Part shown: positions 1 to 11,500 of the stretch, piece by piece
How the letters are laid out: every line of letters starts with the position of its first letter
Position numbering within the stretch: the stretch's first letter is position 1
Origin: Tetrastigma voinierianum
Lineage: Eukaryota > Streptophyta > Magnoliopsida > Vitales > Vitaceae
Reading direction: 5' to 3'
Assembly: GCA_016808115.1 (NCBI GenBank)
Contig: JAEQBH010000656.1
Span: 3,651,001 to 3,715,000 of the forward strand
DNA length: 64,000 bases
Translations under genes and position numbers: made by a program
Notes under the pieces: generated by a model
Seen by the model: only the letters and a program-made list of their open reading frames with translations
What the model was told of the DNA's origin: nothing
The model's database searches: none

Positions 1-780
1 TTTTGGTACATTTTGTTGAAACAATAAGACTCTAGTACACTCAAGAAGATGATGGTCTTTCCTTTCCTCCACCCCATTTTGTTGGGGAGTGGTGATACAA
101 GATGATTCATATATGATTCCTTCCTTTTGAAACCACTGAGACAAAATTTGATTGAAATAATCACGAGCATTGTTTGAGCGGATTTTCTTGATTTTTGTAC
201 CAAATTGATTTTGAACCATTGTACAAAAAATAGGGAAAATATGACTCACATCAGATTTATTTTTGAGCAAATAGATCCAAGAAACTCTTGTACAACCATC
301 AATAAATGTTACAAACGCTCAGATCTGAGATATTTGGAATGGTAGATGGTCCCAATGTCACTATGAATTAGAGAAAGAAAGGAAGATCTTTTATTACTAA
401 CGGATGCACGATGTCTTTTGCATACTCACAGTAACGCGTGAAAAGATTGAATATCCAGTCCCTTGAACAAGGTAGGAAACATTAATTTTAATGTGGAAAA
501 AGACATGTGACCTAGACGCCTATGATGTAACCAAATGACATCTTTATTTGGTGAAGAGAAAAATGAAGTAGACAAAGTAGACTTAACCAATTCTGGCTGA
601 TTAGATGTACTTAAGAAGTAGAGTCCATTATGTTCCTTGATAAGTCCAATCTTCCTCCCCGAACCTTGGTCTTGAAATTCACAAAAGTAGACATTGAATA
701 TAACATGACAACTTAGATCTTAGGTAAGTTTTTGTATTGAAACAAGATTAGTGGATAGTTGGGGGACATGAAGAACATTT
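1..780 (-). pseudogene. Copia integrase core, partial
   Basis: Translation of the - strand around 330-30 gives SWIYLLKNKSDV, then KIRSNNARDYF and TPQQNGVEER. This is the DDE integrase core. The second catalytic Asp, in the usual RSDNG, is Asn here, and the Glu of QQNGVEER is kept. Several frame breaks lie between 330 and 780. It is an inactive relic. Confidence 0.7.
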
Positions 781-1194
781 TTAAGAACCAGATTTGAGGT
801 AACATGGACATCCTATACCAGCAACTGTGGTGGTAGTTCCATCAGCAACAACAATTTTCCTATTGCTTGGACAAGGTAAATAGGTTTTAAATTGATTTGG
901 ATTATGGGTCATATGGTTCGTAGCACCAGAATCAAGGATCCAAGTATTTCTAAACTCATTACTCGAAGCATTTAATCCAAGAGAAATTAGAGTCTCACCT
1001 AAAAGAGTCAATGAACACACACCCAAAGTTGATGCTTGAGAACTAGAAGGTGGCTGAATATTCTGAAGTAAAGTTGGGCTGCGCACAACCTGTTCTCCTC
1101 CAACAGTTGAATAGATGTAGTCCGACATGATTGATGCTGATAAAACAGCAGTGGACGATAAAGGGGATCGAGAAATAAAGGTAGTAGGGGCCAC
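781..1194 (-). pseudogene. Copia gag tail and aspartic protease
   Basis: The open frame contains TWILDSGATNHMTHN, with the aspartic protease signature DSGA intact, followed by VVADGTTTTVAGIG, the second conserved protease strand. It processes the copia polyprotein. The frame closes just beyond the protease, before the integrase part, so the polyprotein is broken. Confidence 0.85.
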
Positions 1195-1214
1195 ATAAAA
1201 AATTGAGGATTACA

Positions 1215-1610
1215 CCAGCAATGAAGGCTGGAAAAGGAAGTGAAAAAGCTGGCACAAAGTAGCCTGAAGAATGACTGAGAAAATCTGGTACCGCAATGAA
1301 GGCTGCCCAGAAAATTTCCCAGAAAATTACCTCAAAAAATCAGTACAACAATGGAGGCTGCAGAGAGGAATCCCCAGAAACCCTAGGGCTTGAAACTAGG
1401 AATGAAGGTTGAAGGATGGTTGGAAAATCTGGTGCAGCAATGAAAAAACTGGAGAAGAAGTGGGAAAAAAACTGACACAAAGAAGCCTGAAGATTGGCTG
1501 AAAAAAAGGTTAGTTGCAGCAATGAAGGCTGCACAGAAATTCCCAAAAATGAAGGCTGTGTACAACAATGAATGATGCACAGAAAAGGTCCCAGCAATGA
1601 AGGCTGGACA
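1215..1610. repeat. Irregular repeats of CAATGAAGGCTG in the copia leader
   Basis: The 12-mer CAATGAAGGCTG or a close variant occurs about nine times (for example 1219, 1294, 1349, 1517, 1593), 30-75 bp apart. It lies where gag should be. The long open - strand frame here is low-complexity (FIAA, LLQPSF) and does not look like Gag. Confidence 0.6.
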
Positions 1611-1633
1611 GAAAAGGCTCTAAGAAAAACTAA

Positions 1634-1646
1634 GGCTCTGTTACCA
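1634..1646 (-). other. Primer-binding site (initiator tRNA-Met type)
   Basis: On the - strand it reads TGGTAACAGAGCC, one base from the standard plant copia site, directly next to the LTR end. Confidence 0.7.
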
Positions 1647-1872
1647 TGAAGAAAACAAAACTGAGCTGGAAATTTTATTAATTTCTGGATTATTCTGTAC
1701 AACCTATATAACACACTATATATATACATATTTTGTACACTGAAAAAGGAAGTTTCCATAAGCAATTCCCTAAATTTTGGGATTTGATTATTCACTTCCC
1801 ATTGCTAATTCTAGAATCAGATTATTGACCCTGATTCTTTCCTAAAAAATCTGATTTACATAATTTCCCACA
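1647..1872 (-). repeat. 5' LTR of the left-edge copia
   Basis: On the - strand the LTR begins TGTGGGAAATTATG and ends before ATGGTAACAGAGCC, a variant of the usual TGGTATCAGAGC primer site. It holds a TATATATA promoter-like stretch near 1716-1727. The partner LTR is outside the window. Confidence 0.7.
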
Positions 1873-1989
1873 ACCATGCTTCCCTTTTACTATCTCTTCA
1901 TAACTCCATTTTATTCTTCTACATTGGATGAGGGGTGTCCAAGTCTTGTTTTACCCTGGTCTTTTTCTTTCTTCTTTGATAAGTTAATG

Positions 1990-2199
1990 GGGTCAGCTAA
2001 GACTCCAAATTTCAGAGCCTTTGCTTGTTTGGCGGTTCATAAGAATGTGATGCTGATGGATTCTCTCCAGCTCTGCCATTGGCTGAGATTGTTGCTCCTG
2101 CCTGGAGAGTGGGAGCCTATCAACCACCTTTTTCTCCATTGCCTTTCTGTGCCAAAGTTGTGGCAGATACTGTTATCTTTAGCAGGAATTTTGTAAAAA
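1990..2199 (+). pseudogene. LINE reverse-transcriptase zinc-binding domain relic (zf-RVT)
   Basis: The frame reads TPNFRAFACLAVHKNV, then DSLQLCHW, then EPINHLFLHCLSVPKLWQ and LAGIL. This matches the plant LINE zf-RVT region (..KVRAFAWLAVHKKV.. ESxDHLFLHCPxxxxLW). The first CxxC of the zinc motif is degenerate. It is a short fragment without the reverse transcriptase, next to the copia LTR and upstream of the first AGD exon seen here. Confidence 0.65.
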
Positions 2200-2478
2200 A
2201 CTCCTAGATGCACTGCAGATCTCTGGTGATTTTCTTTGAGAGTTCTGGGAGAAATCTTAGAGGTAAACCTTTGTAGGAGGTTGAGTGTTAGAGGACTTCC
2301 CTAAGTGCCAAAAATAAAATAAAAAGGAAAATTTCTTTTTTGGGTGTGTGTTATAGAGCTGAATTTCACTGCTCATGCAGTTATATGGTAATGCAGTAAA
2401 AAGGCAGCTGCTTGTATCCGTTTTCCCTTTTGATGGATAAATCAATAAAGTATCATTCTGATAGCCTAGTTTGTGCAG

Positions 2479-2565
2479 GCTGAAAATGGAGCTGACAGAA
2501 TGGACTGGATAAACAAAATAATGGGCGTTATTGCATTGCTTTTAAACTCTCACATCCTGCAACAG
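2479..2565 (+). CDS. AGD: AGD exon a: end of PH domain
   Basis: This 87-bp exon of 29 codons lies between a TTGTGCAG acceptor and a GTATGT donor and is phase 0 at both ends. It encodes AENGADRMDWINKI followed by a helix ending in LNSHILQQ. This is the C-terminal helix of the PH domain, which binds phosphoinositides in ACAP-type ARF-GAPs. The frame needs more exons upstream, and none was found in 1-2478. Confidence 0.9.
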
Positions 2566-5500
2566 GTATGTCTTATTGAAGCTTTCTACTTTTTCTGTAA
2601 CATACTGAGCAAGTATAAGCATTGAAGGCCTTTCTAAAAGAGTGATTTATATAAACTGCAGCCACACCCTGGAAAAAAGCTTCTAGAAAATAACAACTCT
2701 GCCATTAGTGATTATGATGTTCGATCACTAAATGGTCGTCCTGAAGATGATGTGAAAGTCAATCAAGCTGGTAGTGTTTCTAAAGTTCTCAGAGAAATTC
2801 CTGGAAATGATCTTTGTGCAGAATGCAGTGCTCCTGAACCTTATTGGGCATCTTTAAATCTTGGCATTTTGCTGTGCATTGAGTGCTCTGGTGTTCATCG
2901 GAATCTTGGTGTTCATATTTCAAAGGTGCAGTATTTTACAAATTAGTACTTTAATGTACTGCTTTCATTTTTCTTTAATACTCAGAGTTTCTTGTAGTTG
3001 CTCTAGAACCTGTTGATAATACTTCAGAACTAAGGGAGGTAGGATATATTGTTTTACTAAGATTGTTCAATGCAGAAGCCGTACTAGTTACATTTGTTTT
3101 GTGTGTGTTTCTATTTGAAGTTCTGTTTTCCAGGTCCTAAGCGATGATGATCTAAGAATATGGGACATGTTAACTTGGGATGTTTAACAATTAGCAGCAT
3201 GCCATGCATAAGATTTAGGGAAAAAAGAAACCATCCATAACATGGAAAAAAGAGTTGTAGACGTCAATGGAGTATTTGATAGAATTTTTTATACCAGTAA
3301 CTCAAAAAAATGTTCTTATTGAATTCAGTAGGATTCTTGTAGTAGGATTGATAAACTCTGTAATATTTTTGCTGCTCCCACAGAAGGAGATAAAATATCA
3401 TTACAAAGACGTATTTATCAAGTTCCACAACTCTAGTGGAAGCTTGCCTAAAATGAGGAGGGCGGGGGGCTGAGTTCAAAATTTTATGCTCAAATGGAAT
3501 ACCATTTAAGCATTTCTCATAAAATTACAATTAAATCAAATATTCAATTTTAATTAGTCTTGTGGGATATGATTACAATCCCAATAATTCAAGAATATTC
3601 AATCACATACAAAACACCAGCTAGAATGAAAAATCGCTCATTTGTAGACGCAAAAACCATGGGTTTGTCAATTGGAACGAAAATCCACTAAATATGAAAG
3701 AATCATTACTTTTATTTGGCTTAGATGCTTCTACCTTACAAGTTTTACTCCAACTAGAACTTAAATGTATTCTTCATGTCCATGATGTAGAATACCCTTG
3801 TACCTCTTAATGTACCGCTTCAAAGTTGTATTTTGGCTTCACAACTCAAATCCTCAACCTCTACCTTTCTACCCTGTACAGTTTGCAAGATTCTTTGAAC
3901 AAGACATTTATGTTTGGGATTTCTGGAATTAGGCCAAAATAACAGTGCCTTCCAGTTTTTAGTGTTTTCTATTTCTCAAACACAAAATATATATATATTT
4001 TTAAATCCTTTTTATACCTAAACTCTAGCTCTTTAGTTGTATCTATTTAGCAAAAAAATAATCCAAGGAAAATATTTGTGCCATGTGTCCTTGTCGTGGA
4101 TTTTTGAATTTCAACCCATTTTTGTTGGTTACTGGGTAGCCTTTTTTCTTTAAGATAGCTGTTTGTGGCGTGGGGAAGGGGATTCGAATTTTCTAGCTAA
4201 TTTAGTTGGCGGGCTACTGCCTTAGGGAGAGCACAGGCCTCTTGAATTGCCTGATTTCCCTACTATTCTCTCTGTTTCTTCCATTTTTTTTCTTCATTCA
4301 TTCAATGCAAAAGCAAAACTAAAGAAATTTTCAGATTTGATTTCCCGAGTTATCTTTTGCTTGCTAATTGTTGGTGATTGTGAACTGTGAGGGTGTGAGT
4401 GTATCAAAGTGGCATCAGAGCAAATCGAGCCTGGGATGGGAGGAGGAAGTACAGACTGTAAAAGCCGAAATGCAGCGAGGGTTCAAGCTTACATCAGATC
4501 TCGACCTTGGAAAAGGGGCTAGAGGCGTTAATGGTAAAGCTCGACCAGTTGCTTTCGCAATGGGGTGAAGGAACTAGCAACACTAGAACAACTTAGAGTA
4601 GAGAAAAAAACATAGTGGAAGGGTCGATGGGAAGTCAATTGGAAGTGAGAATGACTGATTCACATCGGGCCGATAATGGGCAGAGGTGGGACTACTGGGT
4701 CAGGCGACTCGAGTTACCCATTTTTGATGGCACCGACCCCGATGGATGGGTGTTTCGTGCTGAACGATTTTTTGACCTCAATGTGATGACAAAAAATGCG
4801 AAACTGGAGGCAGTTATCCTAAGTATGGTAGGGGAAGCCATCGCTTGGTTCCAGTGGGAAGATGGTCGACAACCAATTCGAAGGTCTGAGGGGTTGAAAG
4901 GAATGATGTTGGAGAGATTCAAACCCTCCCAAGAAGGGACCATGTACGAATCATTGTTGGCTCCGTGGAAAAACGACACAGTCCAAGAGTATTGGCGACA
5001 ATTCGAGACGATGGTAGCACCATTAACGGGGGTCTCAGAACAAATGTTGGAAGGTAGTTTCGTCAATGGGTTAAGGCTTGAAATTTAGGCTGAATTGTGC
5101 ATGTTGCAACCCTTTGGGCTGGGCTGCATGATGTCACTGGCCCAACGTATTGAGGAGAGGAATGGGAGGCTGAATTTGAACAGAAACACAGCTGGCCCAG
5201 GAAGTCCACGGCCCATGAACCAAAATTTTGTATTTCCCGCAAGGAGTTCAGCCTCTGGGCAACACACAATTAGGGCAACTCTGCCCACGGAATTAAAGGA
5301 ATGGTCAAGGCGAGAACCTTAGTTTAAGTAGTTGACGGAGGCAGAGATCATGGAAAAAAGGGCTTAGGGATTGTGCTATCGCTGCGACGAGAAGTTTGCG
5401 CTGGGACATGGTTGTAAGCAACGTGAGTTACAATTGTTGATGGTTTTAGATGATGAGGAATATGGGGAATCCATTGAAATTGGAGGTCTAGGGGTTGCTG

Positions 5501-8500
5501 AGATCATCGAAGGGAATGTTTTAGAGATATGGAAGGCCGGGGAAGGGATTGAAAGTAACCATATCATAGGGGTTGGGCTGTATCCAAATTATGTGGTGGG
5601 TTTAACATCGTCGAAGACCATGAAGTTGCAGGGACTGATTGGAACACAACCAGTGGTAGTCCTCATAGATAGTGGGGCAACCCACAATTTTATCTCCCAA
5701 GATTTTGTAAGGAAATTGGCGATTTCTGTGGAGACGACGAGAGCCTATGGGGTATTAATGGGGAACCGGATTTGTGCAGGGAGCCAAGATTTGCAAACAG
5801 GTGGTTGTTCATTTGCAAGGTGTAATAGAAGATTTTCTACCTTTCAATTTTACAAGTTCTGATGTTATTTTGTGCATCCCATGGCTAGAAACCCTGGGCT
5901 ATGTGCACATCAATTAGAAGCTGCAGGGGATGGGATTTCAAATACAAGGGCAGAAAGTGATTCTCCAAGGTAATCCCAGCCTATGTCGATCACTAGTGTC
6001 ATTGAAGGCAATGATTCGAACCGTACAAATGGGGGAACAGGGAGTTTTAGTTGAATTTGAGAATGGTAATTTAGTCGAGGCTACTGTGTTGGAGTGTGTT
6101 CCAATGCCCATTCAAACAGTACTCGAGAAATATGAGACTGTTTTCCAAATGCCACAGGAAAAACCTCCTCAACGCAGTAGAGATCATGATATAATGTTGA
6201 AGGAAGGAACTGCTCCGATTAGTGTGAGGCCTTACAGATACCTGTATGTTCAAAAGAAAGACATCGAGAAGCTTGTAGGAGAAATGCTCGCTGTAGGTAT
6301 AATTCCCCCTAGTTTCAGTCCTTTTTCGAGCCCCATATTACTAGTAAAGAAAAAAAAATGAGAGTTGGAGGTTTTATGTAGATTATAGAGCATTGAACAA
6401 AGAAACAATCCCGGATAAATTTCCCATCCCGGTGATGGATGAGTTATATGGAGCTAGAGTATTCTCTAAACTGTACCTCAAATCAGGTTACCACTAGATT
6501 CGTTTCTGCCTAAAAGATATACCAAAAATAGCGTTTAGGTCTCATGAGAGACATTATGAGTTCCTCGTCATGCCATTTGGGCTTATGAATCGCCAGCTAC
6601 TTTCCAAGCTCTCATGAATGAGTTATTTAAACCACTGCGACGCCATAGCATGTTAGTGTTCTTTGATGACATTTTAGTCTATAGTAAGAGCTTAGAAGAG
6701 CATGCCCTGCATTTGACTGAAGTCTTGGAGATTCTGAAGAGCCAACAACTGTATGTGAATCAATCTAAATGCTGCTTTGCTCAATGTCAGTTGGAATATT
6801 TAGGCCACATTATTTCCGAAGAGGGTGTGGCTGTAGATCAACTAAAAATCGAAGCAATGCTGAAATGGCCTACCCCAAAAACATTGTGCGAATTGTGGGG
6901 TTTCCTGGGCCTAACAGGCTACTATAGGAAATTTGTGGCAAGTTACAGCAAAATTGTTTAGCCTCTAATGGAGCAGTTGAAGAAGAACAACTTTGGGTGG
7001 AATGAGGCAACAGAGGAAGCATTTCAAAGATTAAAAATAGCAATGACTACAGTCCCTGTTTTATCGCTTCCAGATTTTTCAGCTCCATTTATTGAAGAAA
7101 CTGACGCATCTGAGCATGGACTTGGGGCAGATTTGATGCAGGGACAACGACCACTCGCTTACTACAGCCATGTATTGCCACCCCAAGTGAGGCACAAGTT
7201 AGTTTATGAACGTGAGCTCATGGCAATAATCTTCCCAGTGCAGAAGTGAGGACCCTACTTGATTGGACACAAGTTTGTTGTGCGCACAGATGAAAAGAGT
7301 TTGAAGTTTCTACTTTAGTGGAGGTTAGTAGCTGTAGAACACCAAAAGTGGATTACAAAGCTTTTGGGTTATGATTTTGTAGTGGAATATCGATCGGGGG
7401 TAGAAAACAAGGCTGTCGATGTCCTCTCACGCAGACCTGAAGAAGTATTCTTGGCTGCCCTACCTATTTCACAAGTTAATATGGCGGGGGAGTTATATCA
7501 GCAAGTGCAAAAGGATAAATCACTTTGCAAGCTCATGTCTGATTTGGAAAGAGATCAGGACTCTCACCCGGGGTATACACTGGTGCAAGGTCGATTGATG
7601 TTCAAAGGTCGGCTGGTCGTACCAAAGGGGCTTCCATAATCACTACTCTCCTTAAAGAATATCATGATGGACCAATAGGTGGTCATTCAAGGGTGTTAAA
7701 AACATATAAGTGATTGAGGGCGGACTTCTACTTGGTGGGAATGAAAATTGAAATTGAGCAGTATGTTGCAGCTTGCACCACTTGCTAGCAGTACAAATAT
7801 TCCACCTTATCTCCTGCAGGTTTGCTTCAGCCACTGCAAGTGCCAAGTTTAATTTGGGATGACTTGACAATGGACTTTATTGAGGGATTACCCAAATTTG
7901 AAGGATTCGAAACAATTCTTGTTATCGTTGATCGACTCAGCAAGTATGCTCATTTTATAGCCTTGAAACACCCATTTTCTGCTCAGTCTATAGCGTTGAT
8001 TTTCACTAAAGAGGTGGTTCGTTTACATGGGGTACCACACTCCATTGTGTCAGACAGCGACAAGGTTTTTATGAGTCTTCTGGACTGAACTTTTCCGCCT
8101 ACAAGGAACATTACTGAAACGTAGCTCTGCTTATCATCCACCGATGGACTTACGGAGGTTGTTAATAGGAGCATTGAGTCTTACCTCTGTTATTTTGCTT
8201 CAGATAAACAGTGGGCACGGTGGCTCTCATGATCAAAATATTGGTATAATACCTCCTACCATTCTTCTATCCGTACCACTCCATTTAGAGCTCTTTATGG
8301 GTGGGACCCACCTCCCCTTATTTGCCATCAGGATTACAATACACCAGTTTGTGAAATTGATCTACTTCTTACTACAAGAGATGCAATCCTTGATGAACTG
8401 AAGTCTCATTTAACGCGAGCACAGTCCCAAATGAAAGCTACTGCTGATGCACATAGGCATGATGTTCAGTTTCAGGAAGGTGACTTGGTATACTTGGAGG

Positions 8501-11500
8501 TACCCTAGCACATCGCAAAAATGAGAAGCTGGAACTAAGGTATTACGGCCCCTATGAAGTTCTAAAAAAAGTTGGAGTCGTGGCCTACAAGCTGAAACTT
8601 CCCCCTTCAACAACAATTCATCCTGTTTTTCATGTATCCCAACTTCGGAAAGCAGTAGGTGCCACTCATTGTCCACAACCCTTGCCTTCACAACTGTCTG
8701 CTGATATGGAATTGCCCATTGAACCAGCAGCAGTGTTGGGAATATGCCCTATGCAAGGGAGAGGGGCTGCTGACCCGGAAGTGCTCATCAACTGGAAGGA
8801 CTTACCTGAGTTTGAAGCAACCTGGGAGCCGTCTTCTGTCATCCAACAACAGTTCCCACATTTTCACCTTGAGGACAAGGTGCTTTTTGAGCGGGAGAGT
8901 GTCGACTATTTGCTACACACATATACGAGGAGGGCAAGGGCAGGGATCAAGGAGTCTTTTGCCAAAACAAGCTAGCATAGGGGAGGAAAATGTGACTGTG
9001 CAGCCAGATAAGATTCTCTAGGACCTCCATTGGCTTGCTTGAGGAGTTGGTTAGGATTTCAGTTGGTTGCTGGGTAGCCTTTTTGCTTTAAGAAGGCTGT
9101 TTGTGGCATGGGGAAGGGGATTGGAATTTTCTAGCTAATTTAGTTGGCAGGCTACTGCCCTAGGGAGAGCACAGGGCTCTCGAATTGCCTGATTTCCCTA
9201 TTGTTCTCTCTGTTTCTTCCTTTTTTTTTCTTCATTCATTCAAAGCAAAACTAAAGCAGTTTTCAGATTTGATTTCCTGAGTTATCTTTTGCTTGCTAAT
9301 TGCTGTTGGGTGTGAACTGTGTGGGTGTGGGTGTGGGTGTGGGTGTGGGTGTATCAGAAACCTCATTAAGTCATTAGCCCTAATTTGTGCATTTGATGGT
9401 CAGACAGTTGGGAATGTGCTGGCTTTTCCCTTCATTGCCTCCTTGATCTGGAACCATGACAGAAGCTGTTTTTAGCAACAGGATTGGCCTTTTGTAGCTC
9501 CAAGAAATGTTTCCGTATGATGATAGCCTCTTTTTATGTTTGGCTGGAGCCCATCATATATGGGTGCAGGAGGAAGTGGAGCTGCTCTTTTGGATGCCTC
9601 ATGAGCTGTTTGGCTGGATAGAAATGTTAAGATCTTTGAGGATGGGAAGAGAACAAGAATTGAATTGTGGGAGAAAACTGGCACTCTCACATCACTTTGA
9701 ATGGACATTTTTCACACCAGAAGTGAAGAGTGTGGATTAATTGAACTAATTGTATACCTAATTTCACAGCTAGTGTTGTCACTTATGAGTGCCATTTGGG
9801 GAGTCAAGGACTTGAACAGATTGTGACCAGTCTCAAATCATATGCATAATCTACCCAGTACTTGTTGTGAAATCATTGTCTGACAAAGGATCTCATGGGA
9901 GCATTCCCTTGTCATTGGATAAACATCAACCCTTTCCATTAATGGTCAACTCCATGAAACATTTCTTGCCGTTAACTCTATTAAACCTTGAGACAACTTT
10001 TCAGCCTTCACAGGGAAAACTAGTGGGAGATCTAATTAAGAACTTGAGTACTAAAAAAAGAGTATAAAGAACTCTTCATGATCCATAATTGTGTTTGAAA
10101 GACCATTTAAAGAACTCTTTATGATCCCATTGTTATTGTGACCCTCAATCACTTATCTCATTGTTTCCTCGAAGTAAGGACCTTGGGTCCCCAAATGCTG
10201 ACAGTTTATGTCAATTCATCTATTTAAGTGAACTCCATCTATGACACGGTATACATGCTTTCGCAACTGAGAGCACAAAAATGGGCAATTGAGAAAACTT
10301 GAACTCTTTTCCACCTTGAGACCTGTATTGGCAAATCAGAGCCACTCATAACCTTAATGATATCCATGCCAGAGGCAACAGTTATACCAGCTGAATTAAC
10401 ATCTTCCAAAAGCCAACTAACTAGAACCCAACCCCAAGAACTTGATGGCTAATGTCACTGCAAGAAAGGTAGTTGTTATGACTGAGTGCTTACTTTAGCT
10501 CCTACAATAATGTCTTAGTTTCTACCACCTCATCAGAATTCTGCAACCCTCTGACTTAGTATGGTGTGAATTGGGATGAGATAATCCATCCTTTCCATAC
10601 AGAATTTTAGACACAGGACACAAATCTCACTCTATCAATTCCATTTCTATGTAAGCCCCTTTTAGGGAGGTATAGGTTGGGGAAAACTAAAAAACAATCC
10701 TCGACCTAGATTGGGAGTGGCCATTTGAATGACATGAAAATTTTGAAATTTTATTTGTACACTTTATTTTTTAATTTCTCTTCAGTAAAATTTAAGCTGA
10801 CCTATGCCCTGCTGTCCATTCTGCAGTGCATGGTTTCCTTATTGTGAAGAAATATAAGAAAATGATGTTTTTCTTATTGAATGAATGAGTGAGTTAATAT
10901 TACATAGTATAGAGATACCTATATATAAAGAATAGACAATGGAGGATATTTAAAATATCTGGGAATAAACCATAGGATAGGATATTCTATCTTATCCTAT
11001 GGTTTATTAGAATATCCTCTAATTTATTCCCTAGGATATTCTATTCTATCCTATGGTTTATTGGATCATCATATCCATAGGATAGGATAGGATATGATGT
11101 TTCTCTTAGAATATCCTTTGATTTATTCCGTAGGATATTCTTAGAATATCCTATATGATTTATTCCCTAGGATATTCTTAGAATAAACTTTGTATATATA
11201 TAGGTGTCTCTATACTATGTAATATTAACTCACTCATTCATTCAATAAGAAAAACATCATTTTCTTATATTTCTTCACATGGTATCAGAGTCATGGTTGG
11301 TTCTTGAGTGAAACATCTTCTCCGACGGACCTTTTCCAGCGGGCCTTCTCCGACGGACCTTCTCCAACAGGCCTTCTTCATTGGATCTTCTCTGCTTTTC
11401 CTTTGGATCTTCTTCGTCGGACCTTCTTTAGCGGATCTTCTCCATTAGACCTTCTCCGGAAGACCTTCTCTGTCGGATCTTCTCCGTCGGACTTTCTTCG

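Larger units (their letters stand above)
1..1872 (-). mobile_element. Ty1/copia retrotransposon, left-truncated by the window edge
   Basis: Read on the - strand the order is 5' LTR (1872-1647), primer-binding site complementary to initiator tRNA-Met, a repetitive leader, protease and integrase, running off the window. This is the copia order. The distance from primer site to protease is only about 440 bp, too short for a full gag, so gag seems lost or replaced by repeats. The element probably lies in an upstream intron of the AGD gene, antisense to it. Confidence 0.8.
4126..9356 (+). mobile_element. Ty3/gypsy chromovirus, decayed (Reina-like size)
   Basis: Two similar LTR ends bracket gag, zinc knuckle, protease, reverse transcriptase, RNase H, integrase and a chromodomain, the gypsy/chromovirus order. 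Total length is about 5.2 kb. The short LTRs and chromodomain suggest the Reina lineage (inference). Gag to protease share one frame, broken by in-frame stops. RT and RNase H share a second frame, and integrase has further shifts. I found no convincing 5-bp target duplication, and the first about 73 bp of the two LTRs do not align. Confidence 0.88.

Noticed and set aside
1876..1998. N-terminal part of the 106-residue frame at 1876 as a host protein
   Set aside because: Only the part from about 1999 resembles a known domain (LINE zf-RVT); the rest directly follows the copia LTR end and is low complexity.
2752..2946. Separate 64-residue gene starting at 2752
   Set aside because: It is the inner part of exon b read into the following intron; the true exon starts at 2662 after CTGCAG and ends at 2925.
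4368..4568. 66-residue frame across the gypsy 5' LTR end
   Set aside because: It spans the LTR end, primer site and leader, which are non-coding in this family.
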